DNA of 64,000 bases from Chloroflexota bacterium (GCA_019873655.1 JAIOAU010000005.1:62001-126000); one strand, 5' to 3'. Shown: positions 18,179-26,520, numbered from the stretch's first letter. The notes: generated from the sequence alone by a model not told the origin. Translations and numbers: made by a program.

Positions 18179-21100
18179 ATGGATTTTCTCGACAAACTCA
18201 ACCCTCAACAGCGCCAGGCCGTGACGGCGGGCGCCGGACCTGTCCTCGTCCTCGCCGGTCCCGGCTCCGGCAAGACGCGCGTCCTGACCCAGCGCGTCGC
18301 CTACCTCATCGCCGAGCAGGGCGTGCGTCCCTGGCAGATGCTGGCGGTGACCTTCACCAATAAGGCGGCGCGCGAGATGGAGAACCGCGTCCGCGCCATG
18401 CTGGGCGAACTGGCGACCGACGGCCTGTGGCTGGGCACGTTCCACGCCGTCTGCGCCCGCATCCTGCGCCGCGAGGCCGAACACCTGCCCTTCGACTCGA
18501 ATTACGTCATCTTCGATACCGATGACCAGGAGCGGGTGGTCAAGGCCGCCATCCGCGACCTGAACCTGGACGAGAAATCCTACCGCGCCCCCTCCGTCCA
18601 CGCGTCCATTTCGCGCGCCAAGAACGAACTCATCTTCCCCGATGACTACCCCGTCGCCACCTACCGCGACGAGGTGGTCAAACGCATCTACAAACGCTAC
18701 CAGGAACTGCTCAAGCAATCCAACGCCGTAGATTTCGACGACCTCCTGCTCTGGACGGCGCATCTCCTGTCGGAATTCCCTGCCGTGCGCGAGAAGTACG
18801 CCGGCCGCTTCCATCACGTGCTGGTGGACGAATTCCAGGACACCAACTTCGCCCAGTACACCCTGCTCAAACATCTCGCCTCGGTGCACGGCAACATCTT
18901 CTGCGTCGGGGACCCCGACCAGTGCTTTCCAACCGGGACGCTGGTGCTGACGCCAAAGGGACAAAAAGCAATTGAAACTATTCAGGAAGGCGACCAGGTA
19001 ATTGCCGCCAGTGGGCGCGGCTCGATACTTCCAGCCACAGTCAACCATGTTGGCAAGAGAACGTTCAATGGCAATTTGATAAAAGTGGTAACCGCCGGCG
19101 GTCATGCCTTCATGGCGACGCCCAATCATATAGTTTTTGCGCGACTGGGCCTCAATCCAGGTCTTCACTACGTGTACCTGATGTACCGCAAGGACAAAGG
19201 CTACCGCATTGGGATTGCCTCCCATGCCCGCAGCGACGGAGTCAATCCTGAACTCCAAATCGGGCTAAAAGTCAGGAGCAATCAGGAAAACGCAGACCGG
19301 CTCTGGATTCTGAAAGTTTGCAACGACCGAAATGAAGCGCATTACTGGGAATCTTTCTACTCAATCAAATACGGCATCCCGACAACCGTCTTTCACGTGC
19401 GTGGACGACGGATGCGCATGTCGCAGGAATACATTGACAAATTGTTCGCTGAAGTAGACACAAACAGCAATGCTCTGCGTCTGTTCAAAGACCTGGAAAT
19501 GGACTGGCGCTACCCGCACTACGTTCCCCAAGGGACATACCGAAACGTGGTCAACCTGCGCTATTTTGGCGATGGCCGCAAAACCGCCGAATCGCCCTGG
19601 CACGCTCATCGAGTGGACTTGTGGAGCAGCAACTCTGAACTGGCCGAAAGGCTTAAAGCGCTTGGTTATAACCCGCGCATCCGCAGCCGAAACAACTGGC
19701 GCGTTGGCCTGAATCGGTTGCATTACGAGGACATCCAGGAAATTGCCCAAAAACTCAGCCACGATGCGGGCGAAACAGACATCATCACCGGCGCATTCCT
19801 TGTGGACAAGGGCGCTGCCCCCATCGCGCCGCGTTTCAGTTTGATGCCTGTCAGTCATCTTTACCCGTCCATGATTGTAGCAATCGAAAAAGACGGCAAA
19901 ATCATCGAAGACGTGGTTACTGAAATCAGCCGCGTGCCCTATCAAGGAGATGTATTCGACCTTGAAGTGGACAATTTGCATAACTACATTGCTGGCGGCG
20001 TTGTCGTTCACAATTCCATCTACCGCTGGCGCGGGGCAGACTACCGCAACGTCCAACGCTTTGAGCAGGACTTCCCCGACGCGCAGGTCATCCTGCTGGA
20101 ACAGAACTACCGCTCGCGGCAGAACATCCTCGACGCCGCGATGGCCGTCATTGACCGCAACCCGCACCGCCGCCGCAAGCAACTCTTCACCGAGCGCGGC
20201 GCGGGCGAGAAACTCTTCTACTACGAAGCCCTCGACGACTACGGCGAGGCCTCCTTCGTGGTGGACACCATCGCCAGTTTGATTACCTCCAAAACGGTCG
20301 AACCGGGCGAGTGCGCCGTGATGTACCGCACCAACGCCCAGTCCCGCCTGCTGGAAGAAGCCTTCCTGCAAGCCCGCCTGCCCTACCGGCTGGTCGGGGC
20401 GCAGCGCTTCTACGGACGGCGCGAGGTCAAGGACATGATTGCCTACCTGCGCCTCGTCCACAACCCGGCGGACGAAATCTCGCTCGACCGCGTCATCAAC
20501 GTCCCGCCGCGCGGCATCGGCGAGAAGACCGTCCTGGCCCTGCACGCCGCTGCCCGCAGCGCGGACCTGACGCCGGGCGCGGCGCTGATGGACCTGGCGC
20601 GCGGCGACGCCTCCCCGCTCTGGCCGCAGTTTACCGGTCGGGCCGCGCTGCCCCTCGCCGACTTCGGCGCGCTGCTGGCCAACTGGCGCGCCGAGGCCGG
20701 CCGCCTCACCGTCACTGAACTCTTCGACCGCATCGCCGCCGACATCAACTACCGCGAGTACCTCGACGACGGCACGGAAGAGGGCGCCGAACGCTGGGAG
20801 AACGTCCAGGAGTTGCGCCGCCTGACGATGGAATACGCCACCCGCACGCTGGAGGAATTTCTCCAGGACGTGGCGCTCATCTCCGACCAGGACACCCTGA
20901 CCGATAAAAACGCCCCCACCCTGCTGACCCTGCACGCCGCCAAAGGGCTGGAGTTCGGCGCGGTCTTCATCGTCGGCCTGGATGACGGCCTCCTGCCGCA
21001 CAGCCGCTCCTTCGACGACCCCGAAACGATGGAGGAGGAACGCCGCCTCTTCTACGTCGGCATCACCCGCGCCAAAGACCGCCTCTACCTCGTCCGCGCC

Positions 21101-21454
21101 CTGCGGCGCGGCTCGCGCGGCTACGCCGAGGAGACTCTCCCCTCGCGCTATCTGGACGACATCCCGCCGGAACTCCTGGCCGGGAAATCCCGCGCCGGGC
21201 GCTCCTTCCGTGACGCGCGGCAATCCGCCTCCCCAGCCTGGCTGCGTCCGGACCCGAAACCTGCCGCGCCGACCCAGCCGCAATACCGCGCCGGCATGCG
21301 CGTCCGTCACCCCATCTGGGGCGAGGGAATTGTCCTCCACTCCCGCCTTCAGGACGGCGACGAGACGGTGGACATCGTCTTCGAGTCGGTCGGCATCAAG
21401 CGCGTGGCGGCGAGCCTGGCAAATTTGAAGGTTTTGAAAGAGAGAAAGGAATAA
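18179..21454 (+). CDS. pcrA: ATP-dependent DNA helicase, UvrD/PcrA type, with intein
   Basis: A 1091-residue precursor. Removing the intein (residues 249-612) leaves a 727-residue superfamily 1 3'-to-5' helicase of normal PcrA/UvrD length, used in repair and in clearing RecA or transcription blocks. It has Walker A AGPGSGKT (26-33), motif Ia LAVTFTNKAAREM, Walker B VLVDEFQDTN, motif III split by the intein at GDPDQ/SIYRWRGA, motif IV LEQNYRS, motif V LLTLHAAKGLEF and motif VI VGITRAKDRLYL. The C-terminal KOW-like tail (GMRVRHPIWGEGIVL...) matches the PcrA RNA polymerase-binding module. Splicing is required for function because motif III is interrupted. No Shine-Dalgarno is seen before ATG 18179. 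Confidence 0.95.
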   Translation: MDFLDKLNPQQRQAVTAGAGPVLVLAGPGSGKTRVLTQRVAYLIAEQGVRPWQMLAVTFTNKAAREMENRVRAMLGELATDGLWLGTFHAVCARILRREAEHLPFDSNYVIFDTDDQERVVKAAIRDLNLDEKSYRAPSVHASISRAKNELIFPDDYPVATYRDEVVKRIYKRYQELLKQSNAVDFDDLLLWTAHLLSEFPAVREKYAGRFHHVLVDEFQDTNFAQYTLLKHLASVHGNIFCVGDPDQCFPTGTLVLTPKGQKAIETIQEGDQVIAASGRGSILPATVNHVGKRTFNGNLIKVVTAGGHAFMATPNHIVFARLGLNPGLHYVYLMYRKDKGYRIGIASHARSDGVNPELQIGLKVRSNQENADRLWILKVCNDRNEAHYWESFYSIKYGIPTTVFHVRGRRMRMSQEYIDKLFAEVDTNSNALRLFKDLEMDWRYPHYVPQGTYRNVVNLRYFGDGRKTAESPWHAHRVDLWSSNSELAERLKALGYNPRIRSRNNWRVGLNRLHYEDIQEIAQKLSHDAGETDIITGAFLVDKGAAPIAPRFSLMPVSHLYPSMIVAIEKDGKIIEDVVTEISRVPYQGDVFDLEVDNLHNYIAGGVVVHNSIYRWRGADYRNVQRFEQDFPDAQVILLEQNYRSRQNILDAAMAVIDRNPHRRRKQLFTERGAGEKLFYYEALDDYGEASFVVDTIASLITSKTVEPGECAVMYRTNAQSRLLEEAFLQARLPYRLVGAQRFYGRREVKDMIAYLRLVHNPADEISLDRVINVPPRGIGEKTVLALHAAARSADLTPGAALMDLARGDASPLWPQFTGRAALPLADFGALLANWRAEAGRLTVTELFDRIAADINYREYLDDGTEEGAERWENVQELRRLTMEYATRTLEEFLQDVALISDQDTLTDKNAPTLLTLHAAKGLEFGAVFIVGLDDGLLPHSRSFDDPETMEEERRLFYVGITRAKDRLYLVRALRRGSRGYAEETLPSRYLDDIPPELLAGKSRAGRSFRDARQSASPAWLRPDPKPAAPTQPQYRAGMRVRHPIWGEGIVLHSRLQDGDETVDIVFESVGIKRVAASLANLKVLKERKE
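18923..20014 (+). other. Intein in helicase motif III (364 residues, GIY-YIG-like central region)
   Basis: In-frame protein intron. Block A starts at Cys249 (CFPTGTLVLTPKG). Block B is GGHAFMATPNHIVF with the T-x-x-H pattern. Blocks F/G are VFDLEVDNLHNYIAGGVVVHN, ending in the His-Asn pair, with Ser as the first downstream extein residue. All splice residues are present, so it should be active. The middle lacks LAGLIDADG or HNH motifs. It instead contains YVYLMYRKDKGYRIGIA, then an Arg and later EAHYWESFYSIKYGIP, an order resembling GIY-YIG endonucleases. The DNA is noticeably richer in A/T than the helicase exteins, suggesting recent acquisition. Confidence 0.9.
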
Positions 21455-21550
21455 ACACAAAGGGCACGAAGTCTGGCACGAAGGACTCAAAGGAAAAACA
21501 AAAAAAGAGTGCTTTGTGCGCCTTCGTGACTCCTTTGTGCCCGTTGTGTT
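21454..21550. repeat. Imperfect inverted repeat between helicase and peptidase genes
   Basis: AACACAAAGGGCACGAA (21454-21470) and TTTGTGCCCGTTGTGTT (21534-21550) pair at 15 of 17 positions. Inside them GGCACGAAGGACTCAAAGG is echoed by CGCCTTCGTGACTCCTTTG. The whole 123-base gap could fold into one long hairpin. It may act as a terminator or be a dispersed repeat; no T-run is seen. Confidence 0.6.
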
Positions 21551-21577
21551 GAATCGTTTTAGCCGAAAGGAACCTCC

Positions 21578-23293
21578 ATGCTCAAATCCCTCCCCTCCAC
21601 CCCCGAAGCCCTGATTGCTTGGACGTGGCCCGAAATCGAACCGCACTACCACGACCTGGCCTCCCGCCCGCTGACGGCCTCCAGCGTCGAAGAATGGCTG
21701 ACCGACTGGACGCGCCTGGGCGAGAAACTCGAGGAAATGTACGCCCGGCTGGCGCTGGCCACCTCGGTCAACACCGCCGACAAGGAAGCCGACGCCCGCA
21801 TGAACGCCTTCCTCGACGGCATCTTTCCCAACGCCATGGCCGCCGAGCAGAAACTGAAGGAGAAACTGCTGGCCAGCGGCCTGGAACCCAAAGGCTTCGA
21901 GATTCCGCTGCGCAACATGCGCGCCGAGGCGGATCTCTTCCGCGAGGCCAACCTGCCGCTCCTGGCCGAACAGCAGAAACTCGGCATCGAATACGACAAA
22001 ATCTTCGGCGCGCAGACGGTCGAGTGGGAAGGCGAGGAAGTCACACTGACCAAACTCGGCCTGGTCTTCCAGCAGCCCGACCGCGCCCGCCGTGAAAAGG
22101 CCTGGCGGATCAAGGCCGAGCGTCAACTCGCCGACCGCGCCGCCGTCAACGACCTGTGGGTCAAATTCATGGACGTGCGCGCCCGGATCGCCCGCAACGC
22201 CGGCAAGCCCAGTTACCGCGAATACGCCTGGCAGCAGCGTCTGCGCTTCGACTACACCCCCGAAGACTGCAAAGCCTTCGCGGCGGCCATCGAGCAGGTG
22301 GTTGTCCCGGCGGCGACGCGTATCTACGCGAAACGGAAGCAGGCCCTCGGTCTGGACTCGCTCCGCCCCTGGGATCTGACCGACGGCTGGTACGGGCATC
22401 CGACCCCGCCGGCAGACGCGCCCGTCCTCAAGCCGTTCACCTCCATCGAGGAACTCGTGCGCGGCGCCTCGGCTATCTTCCACAAGGTGGACCCCGTCCT
22501 GGGCGGCTACTTCGACGCCATGGTCGCCGAGGGCCTGACCGACCTCGAAAACCGCAAGAACAAGGCCCCCGGCGCGTTCTGCACCGCTTTCACCTCGCTG
22601 CGCAAGCCGTTCATCTTCGTCAACGCGGTCGGCACGCACAGCGACGTGATGACCACCCTGCACGAGTCGGGCCACGCCTTCCACGTCTTCGAGACCGCCC
22701 GCCTGCCCTACCTCCAGCAGTTGACCGTCCCAATGGAATTCGCCGAGGTGGCCTCGATGGGCATGGAACTGCTCGCCTCGCCCTATCTGACGGAGTTCTA
22801 CACCGAGGCGGACGCCGCCCGCGCTCGCATCGAACACCTGGAGCGCAACGTCCTCTTCTGGCCGTTCATGGCCGTGGTGGACTCGTTCCAGCAATGGGTC
22901 TATGAGAACCCCAAGCAGGGCGCGGACCCGGCCGCCTGCGACGCCAAATGGGGCGAACTCTGGGACCGCTTCATCCCCGGCGTGGACTACTCCGGGCTGG
23001 AGGAGGTCAAGAACACCGGCTGGCACCGCAAACTGCACATTCACCAGATTCCGTTCTACTACGTCGAGTACGGCCTGGCGCAGTTGGGCGCGGTGCAAAT
23101 CTTCGGCAACGCCCGCCGCGACCAGAAACAGGCCGTCGCCGATTACCGCAAGGCGCTGGCCCTGGGCGGCACGGTGCCCCTGCCCGAACTCTTCCAAACC
23201 GCCGGGGCCAAATTTGCCTTCGACGCCGCCACGCTCAAGAAAGCCGTGGACTTGATGGAAGCGGTGGTCGCGGGGTTGGAGGAGAAAATCTAA
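21578..23293 (+). CDS. M3 family oligoendopeptidase (PepF-like)
   Basis: A 571-residue zinc metallopeptidase of family M3, a cytosolic oligopeptide-degrading enzyme. The zinc-binding helix LHESGHAFHVF supplies the HExxH motif near residue 365. The downstream stretch MEFAEVASMGMELL supplies the third ligand region. YYVEYGLAQLGAVQIF near the C-terminus is also typical. The length is normal for oligoendopeptidases. AAAGGAACCTCC precedes ATG 21578. It could process peptides imported by the ABC system encoded 4-15 kb away, but nothing links the genes directly. Confidence 0.93.
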   Translation: MLKSLPSTPEALIAWTWPEIEPHYHDLASRPLTASSVEEWLTDWTRLGEKLEEMYARLALATSVNTADKEADARMNAFLDGIFPNAMAAEQKLKEKLLASGLEPKGFEIPLRNMRAEADLFREANLPLLAEQQKLGIEYDKIFGAQTVEWEGEEVTLTKLGLVFQQPDRARREKAWRIKAERQLADRAAVNDLWVKFMDVRARIARNAGKPSYREYAWQQRLRFDYTPEDCKAFAAAIEQVVVPAATRIYAKRKQALGLDSLRPWDLTDGWYGHPTPPADAPVLKPFTSIEELVRGASAIFHKVDPVLGGYFDAMVAEGLTDLENRKNKAPGAFCTAFTSLRKPFIFVNAVGTHSDVMTTLHESGHAFHVFETARLPYLQQLTVPMEFAEVASMGMELLASPYLTEFYTEADAARARIEHLERNVLFWPFMAVVDSFQQWVYENPKQGADPAACDAKWGELWDRFIPGVDYSGLEEVKNTGWHRKLHIHQIPFYYVEYGLAQLGAVQIFGNARRDQKQAVADYRKALALGGTVPLPELFQTAGAKFAFDAATLKKAVDLMEAVVAGLEEKI

Positions 23294-23296
23294 AAA

Positions 23297-23343
23297 AGAC
23301 GGCGGACAACGGACGGCAGACCGCGGTCTGCTGTCCGCCGTCT
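23297..23343. repeat. Compound palindrome (two nested hairpins)
   Basis: AGACGGCGGACA (23297-23308) pairs with TGTCCGCCGTCT (23332-23343). Inside, GCAGACC (23316-23322) pairs with GGTCTGC (23325-23331). The element fills the 65-base gap between the peptidase and the chromate-transporter-like gene. Its variant-repeat wording (ggcggac, ggacggc, ggcagac) suggests a REP-like dispersed palindrome; it may also terminate transcription. Confidence 0.65.
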
Positions 23344-23358
23344 CAACGGAGAAATCCC

Positions 23359-23922
23359 ATGGACTTGAAACTGATCTGGCGCCTCTTTCTCGTTTGCACC
23401 AAAGTCTCCGTCCTGACCTGGGGCGGCGGCCCGGCCTCGATTGCCCTGATGCAGCGCGAAACCGTCGCCGCCGGCTGGATGACCTCGGAGGAATTCGCCG
23501 ACTCGGTCGCCATCGGCAACGCCCTGCCCGGGCCGATTGCCCCCAAACTGGCCGCGCACGTCGGCTACAAGATGGCCGGGCTGCTCGGCGCTATCGCCGC
23601 TGTGACCGGCTCGGTGCTTCCCACCACGATTCTCATGCTGCTGGCGGTGGCCTTCTTCTTCGCCGTCAAGGATCGTCCCGAAGTGAAAGCCATGCTCAAG
23701 GCCGTGCGCCCGCTGGTGGTCGGCATGCTGGTCTGGACGGCCTACGATATGGCCCACAAAGTCTTCAACGCCGACGACCTCGGCTGGGGCAAGGCCCTGA
23801 CCCAGGGCTGGAGTCAGGCGATCATCGTGCTCGTCTCGTTTGGGTTGATGACCTTCACCAAAATCAACCCGGTCTGGCTGGTGCTGGCCGCGGCGCTGCT
23901 TGGCCTGGTCATCTACCGCTGA
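23359..23922 (+). CDS. Chromate transporter-like membrane protein, single-domain
   Basis: A 187-residue membrane protein of the chromate ion transporter (CHR) family. The N-terminal motif FLVCTKVSVLTWGGGPASIALMQRETV and SVAIGNALPGPIAPKLAAHVGYKM match the conserved GG(x)...LPGP pattern. About five hydrophobic segments follow. It is the short form with one CHR domain. Short forms usually occur as adjacent pairs, but here no second half is nearby. The transported anion is unknown; family membership does not prove chromate export. ATG 23359 has a GGAGAAATCCC leader. Confidence 0.85.
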   Translation: MDLKLIWRLFLVCTKVSVLTWGGGPASIALMQRETVAAGWMTSEEFADSVAIGNALPGPIAPKLAAHVGYKMAGLLGAIAAVTGSVLPTTILMLLAVAFFFAVKDRPEVKAMLKAVRPLVVGMLVWTAYDMAHKVFNADDLGWGKALTQGWSQAIIVLVSFGLMTFTKINPVWLVLAAALLGLVIYR

Positions 23923-23943
23923 GAACGCCGACAGGCAATTTGG

Positions 23944-23949
23944 TAAAAT
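23944..23949 (+). promoter_or_regulatory. -10 box giving a leaderless start for the nucleotidyltransferase
   Basis: TAAAAT (23944-23949), then exactly six bases (agcctc), then ATG 23956. The transcription start would fall on the ATG. No Shine-Dalgarno sequence is present, and no clear -35 is visible. Confidence 0.5.
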
Positions 23950-23955
23950 AGCCTC

Positions 23956-25005
23956 ATGAGCCAAACTCTGAAAATCGTCATCCCCACCGCCGGCTGGGCG
24001 ACGCGCATGCGCCCGCAGACCTGGTCGAAGCCCAAGCCGCTGGTCAGCGTGGCGGGCAAGGCCGTCCTTGAGCATCTTCTCGATGTATTTGCCTCCGTCC
24101 CGCCGGAGATAGAAAGAGAGTACGTCATCATCCTCGGCCCGTATCTGGGCGAGAATCAGATTCCGCCCTACCTGCAGGAACGACACCCGGAGTTGAACGT
24201 CTCCTACGCCCTCCAGCGGGAAATGAAAGGCCAATCGGACGCCCTCTGGTTGGCGCGCGACCTCATCTCCGGGCCGACGATTGTGATCTACTCCGACACG
24301 CTGATCGAGACCGACTTCTCCTTCCTGCCCAACGAAACCGCCGACGGCGTGGCCTGGGTCAAGCCGGTCCCCGACCCGCGCCGCTTCGGCGTGGCCGAGG
24401 TGGACGCCCAGGGACGCGTCACCCGCCTGGTCGAAAAGCCGCAATCGCTCGACAACAACCTGGTTCTGGTCGGCTGCTACTACTTTCGCGAGGGCCGCGA
24501 CCTGCTGACCGCCATCGAGGAGCAGTTCCGGCGCGGCGTGCAACTCAAGGGCGAGTACTTCCTGGCCGACGCCATCAACATCTGGCTGGAGGGCAAGCGC
24601 TTCATGCGCACCCAGCGCGTCGAGACCTGGCTGGACACCGGCACCATCGCCGCCACGCTGGAGACCAACCGCTACCTGTTGTCACGTTTCCACGTTGGGA
24701 CGTTTGAACGTTCCAACGTTCCAACGTTCCAACGCGCCAACGTACAACTCGTCGAGCCGGTCTTCATTCACGAAAGCGCCGAGGTCAGCGACTCGGTCAT
24801 CGGGCCGAACGTCTCCATCGGGCCGGAGTGCAAGATCGAGAACGCCCGCATCGAGGACTCCATCCTGGAGGCGGGGGCAACGGTGAAGGACGCGGCCCTG
24901 ATCGGCTCGTTTATCGGCCGCCGGGCGCGGGTCCAAGGAGGCTCCGCCAAGGCGCCTCCGCTGCGGCTGAACATCGGCGACGACAGCAGCGTCTCGTTCG
25001 AGTAG
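23956..25005 (+). CDS. Sugar-1-phosphate nucleotidyltransferase with C-terminal hexapeptide repeats
   Basis: A 349-residue GT-A-fold nucleotidyltransferase, which joins a sugar-1-phosphate to an NTP to make an activated sugar. The N-terminal IVIPTAGWATRMRPQTWSKPKPLVSV is the G-x-x-T-R-x-x-P...K-P signature. The metal-binding aspartate is in IVIYSDTLIE, and VAWVKPVPDPRRFGVAEVD is typical of RmlA/GalU-like enzymes. A C-terminal left-handed beta-helix (VIGPNVSIGPECKIENARIED) follows. The linker FHVGTFERSNVPTFQRANVQ (about residues 244-263) is the translation of an octamer tandem repeat and looks inserted. A second small palindrome encodes GGSAKAPP near the C-terminus. The exact sugar cannot be told. 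Confidence 0.88.
   Translation: MSQTLKIVIPTAGWATRMRPQTWSKPKPLVSVAGKAVLEHLLDVFASVPPEIEREYVIILGPYLGENQIPPYLQERHPELNVSYALQREMKGQSDALWLARDLISGPTIVIYSDTLIETDFSFLPNETADGVAWVKPVPDPRRFGVAEVDAQGRVTRLVEKPQSLDNNLVLVGCYYFREGRDLLTAIEEQFRRGVQLKGEYFLADAINIWLEGKRFMRTQRVETWLDTGTIAATLETNRYLLSRFHVGTFERSNVPTFQRANVQLVEPVFIHESAEVSDSVIGPNVSIGPECKIENARIEDSILEAGATVKDAALIGSFIGRRARVQGGSAKAPPLRLNIGDDSSVSFE
24683..24746 (+). repeat. Octamer tandem repeat inside nucleotidyltransferase gene
   Basis: Three exact copies of AACGTTCC (24707-24714, 24715-24722, 24723-24730), then the variants AACGCGCC and AACGTACA, preceded by degenerate cacgtt/gacgttt words. The array is in frame in the linker between the catalytic and beta-helix domains, where it adds about 15-20 residues. 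Confidence 0.85.
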
Positions 25006-25017
25006 TGCCTTTTATTC

Positions 25018-25052
25018 GTAGGACAAGTGACATCTTGTCCTACACTTTTTTT
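25018..25052 (+). terminator. Rho-independent terminator
   Basis: GTAGGACAAG (25018-25027), loop TGACAT and CTTGTCCTAC (25034-25043), then ACTTTTTTT. A perfect 10-bp stem plus T-run, directly after the nucleotidyltransferase stop. Confidence 0.92.
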
Positions 25053-25063
25053 GCCGCCAAACC

Positions 25064-25069
25064 TAAAAT
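25064..25069 (+). promoter_or_regulatory. -10 box giving a leaderless start for the small gene at 25076
   Basis: TAAAAT (25064-25069), six bases (agaagt), then ATG 25076. Same geometry as at 507 and 23944. No ribosome-binding site precedes the ATG. Confidence 0.5.
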
Positions 25070-25075
25070 AGAAGT

Positions 25076-25282
25076 ATGCTCGTCGAGTGCCGCTCCGAGC
25101 ACGAATACGCCGAGAGGCCGATTGCGTTGACCTGGGAGGGGCAGCGCCGTCCAATCCGCGAGATTCTGTCCCGCTGGCGCACGCCGGGGGAAAAGCATTT
25201 CCGCGTGCGCACAGTCGAAGGGGAGGTGTTCGAGTTGACCTACGTCGAAGTCTCCGACGAGTGGCAAATCAAACCCATATAA
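25076..25282 (+). CDS. Small conserved-looking protein, function unknown
   Basis: A 68-residue soluble protein (MLVECRSEHEYAERPIALTWEGQ...). The composition is normal for a folded small beta-rich domain: RPIALTWEGQRRPIREILSRWRTPGEKHFRVRTVEGEVFELTYVE alternates strands with turns and ends in DEWQIKPI. This pattern recalls small DUFs that begin with a predicted binding strand, but I do not place it in a family. It has its own promoter and terminator-separated position, and is followed 13 bases later by the aminotransferase, so the two may be cotranscribed. Confidence 0.75.
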   Translation: MLVECRSEHEYAERPIALTWEGQRRPIREILSRWRTPGEKHFRVRTVEGEVFELTYVEVSDEWQIKPI

Positions 25283-25295
25283 CCAAGGAGGATGG

Positions 25296-26474
25296 ATGCA
25301 GGAAATTTCCAACGTGAAGTACCTTTCGCAGCGCGTGGCGGGCCTGAAGCCTTCGGGCATCCGCAAGTTCTTCGACATCGCCGCCACGATGAAGGACGTC
25401 ATCTCGCTGGGCATCGGCGAGCCGGACTTCACCACCCCGCGCCCCATCATCGCCGCCGGGCAGCGCGCCCTGGAGGCCGGCGAGACGCACTACACCTCCA
25501 ACGCCGGCATCCTCGAATTGCGCCAGGCCGTGGCTGACAACCTGGCCCGCCTCTACGGCGTGCGCTACGACCCGGTCAACGAAATCATCATCACGGTCGG
25601 CGTCTCCGAGGCGCTCTACCTGGCGATGGTGGCCCTGCTCGACCCCGGCGACGAGGTCATCATCCCGACCCCGTGCTTCGTCTCCTACCAAGCCGAGGTG
25701 ATTCTGGCGGGCGGCGTGCCGGTCGAGATCCCCAGCAAACTGGAAGACAACTTCCAACTCGACCCGGACGCCATCCGGGCGGCCATCACGCCGCGCACCA
25801 AGGTCATCTTCATTGGCTACCCGAACAACCCCACCGGCGCGGTCGCCGAGCGCGACGTCCTGCTGGAGGTGGCCCGCATCGCCGAGGAACACGACCTGAT
25901 CGTCATCTCGGACGAAATCTACGACCGGCTGGTCTATGACTTCCAGCATGTCTGCTTCCCCAGTCTGGGCGAAAGCGTCCGGCAGCGCACCGTCCTGTTG
26001 GGCGGCTTCTCGAAAGCCTACGCCATGACCGGCTGGCGGCTGGGCTACGCCGCCGCGCCCGAACATCTCATCAAAGGCATGGTGCGCATCCACCAGTACA
26101 CCATCATGTCGGCCCCCACCATCGCCCAGATCGCCGGCATCGAGGCCCTCAAGAATGGCGAACCCTACGTCCAGGAGATGGTCGCCGAGTACGACCGGCG
26201 GCGGCGGCTGATCGTCAGCGGGCTGAACAAACTCGGCCTGACCACCTTCGAGCCGCGCGGCGCCTTCTACGCCTTCCCCAAGGTCGCCGCCTCCGGCATG
26301 GACGACGAGACCTTCGCCGAGAAACTCCTGCGCGAGGAGGGAGTCGCCGTCGTGCCGGGCAACGCCTTCGGCGCCGGCGGCGAGGGCTTCGTGCGCTGCT
26401 GCTACGCCACCGCCTACGAAAAGATCGAAGAGGCCCTGCATCGCATGGAACGCTTCATGAACCGTTACGGCTAG
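25296..26474 (+). CDS. Class I/II aminotransferase (aspartate aminotransferase-like)
   Basis: A 392-residue PLP-dependent aminotransferase of fold type I, which moves amino groups between amino acids and 2-oxo acids. IGEPDFTTPRPI, the substrate/cofactor contacts in FIGYPNNPTGAV, and the Schiff-base lysine in LLGGFSKAYAMTGWRLGYAAAP are all present. A terminal arginine is expected in GEGFVRCCYA. The sequence is closest in style to AspC/PatA-type subgroup I-gamma enzymes. AAGGAGG precedes ATG 25296. The substrate is not determinable from the sequence alone. Confidence 0.93.
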   Translation: MQEISNVKYLSQRVAGLKPSGIRKFFDIAATMKDVISLGIGEPDFTTPRPIIAAGQRALEAGETHYTSNAGILELRQAVADNLARLYGVRYDPVNEIIITVGVSEALYLAMVALLDPGDEVIIPTPCFVSYQAEVILAGGVPVEIPSKLEDNFQLDPDAIRAAITPRTKVIFIGYPNNPTGAVAERDVLLEVARIAEEHDLIVISDEIYDRLVYDFQHVCFPSLGESVRQRTVLLGGFSKAYAMTGWRLGYAAAPEHLIKGMVRIHQYTIMSAPTIAQIAGIEALKNGEPYVQEMVAEYDRRRRLIVSGLNKLGLTTFEPRGAFYAFPKVAASGMDDETFAEKLLREEGVAVVPGNAFGAGGEGFVRCCYATAYEKIEEALHRMERFMNRYG

Positions 26475-26492
26475 TCCCTCCGTGACGGCCCG

Positions 26493-26520
26493 GCGGAGCG
26501 GCAACCCCGCTCCGCTTTCT
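26493..26520 (+). terminator. Rho-independent terminator after aminotransferase
   Basis: GCGGAGCGG (26493-26501), loop CAACC, CCGCTCCGC (26507-26515), then TTTCTT. A 9-bp GC-rich stem 18 bases past the aminotransferase stop. Confidence 0.8.

Noticed and set aside
19361-23197. 1278-codon minus-strand open frame across the helicase and peptidase genes
   Set aside because: It is a high-GC shadow of two clear plus-strand genes (pcrA-like with intein and M3 peptidase); its composition is Gly/Val/Arg/His-rich and lacks any domain.
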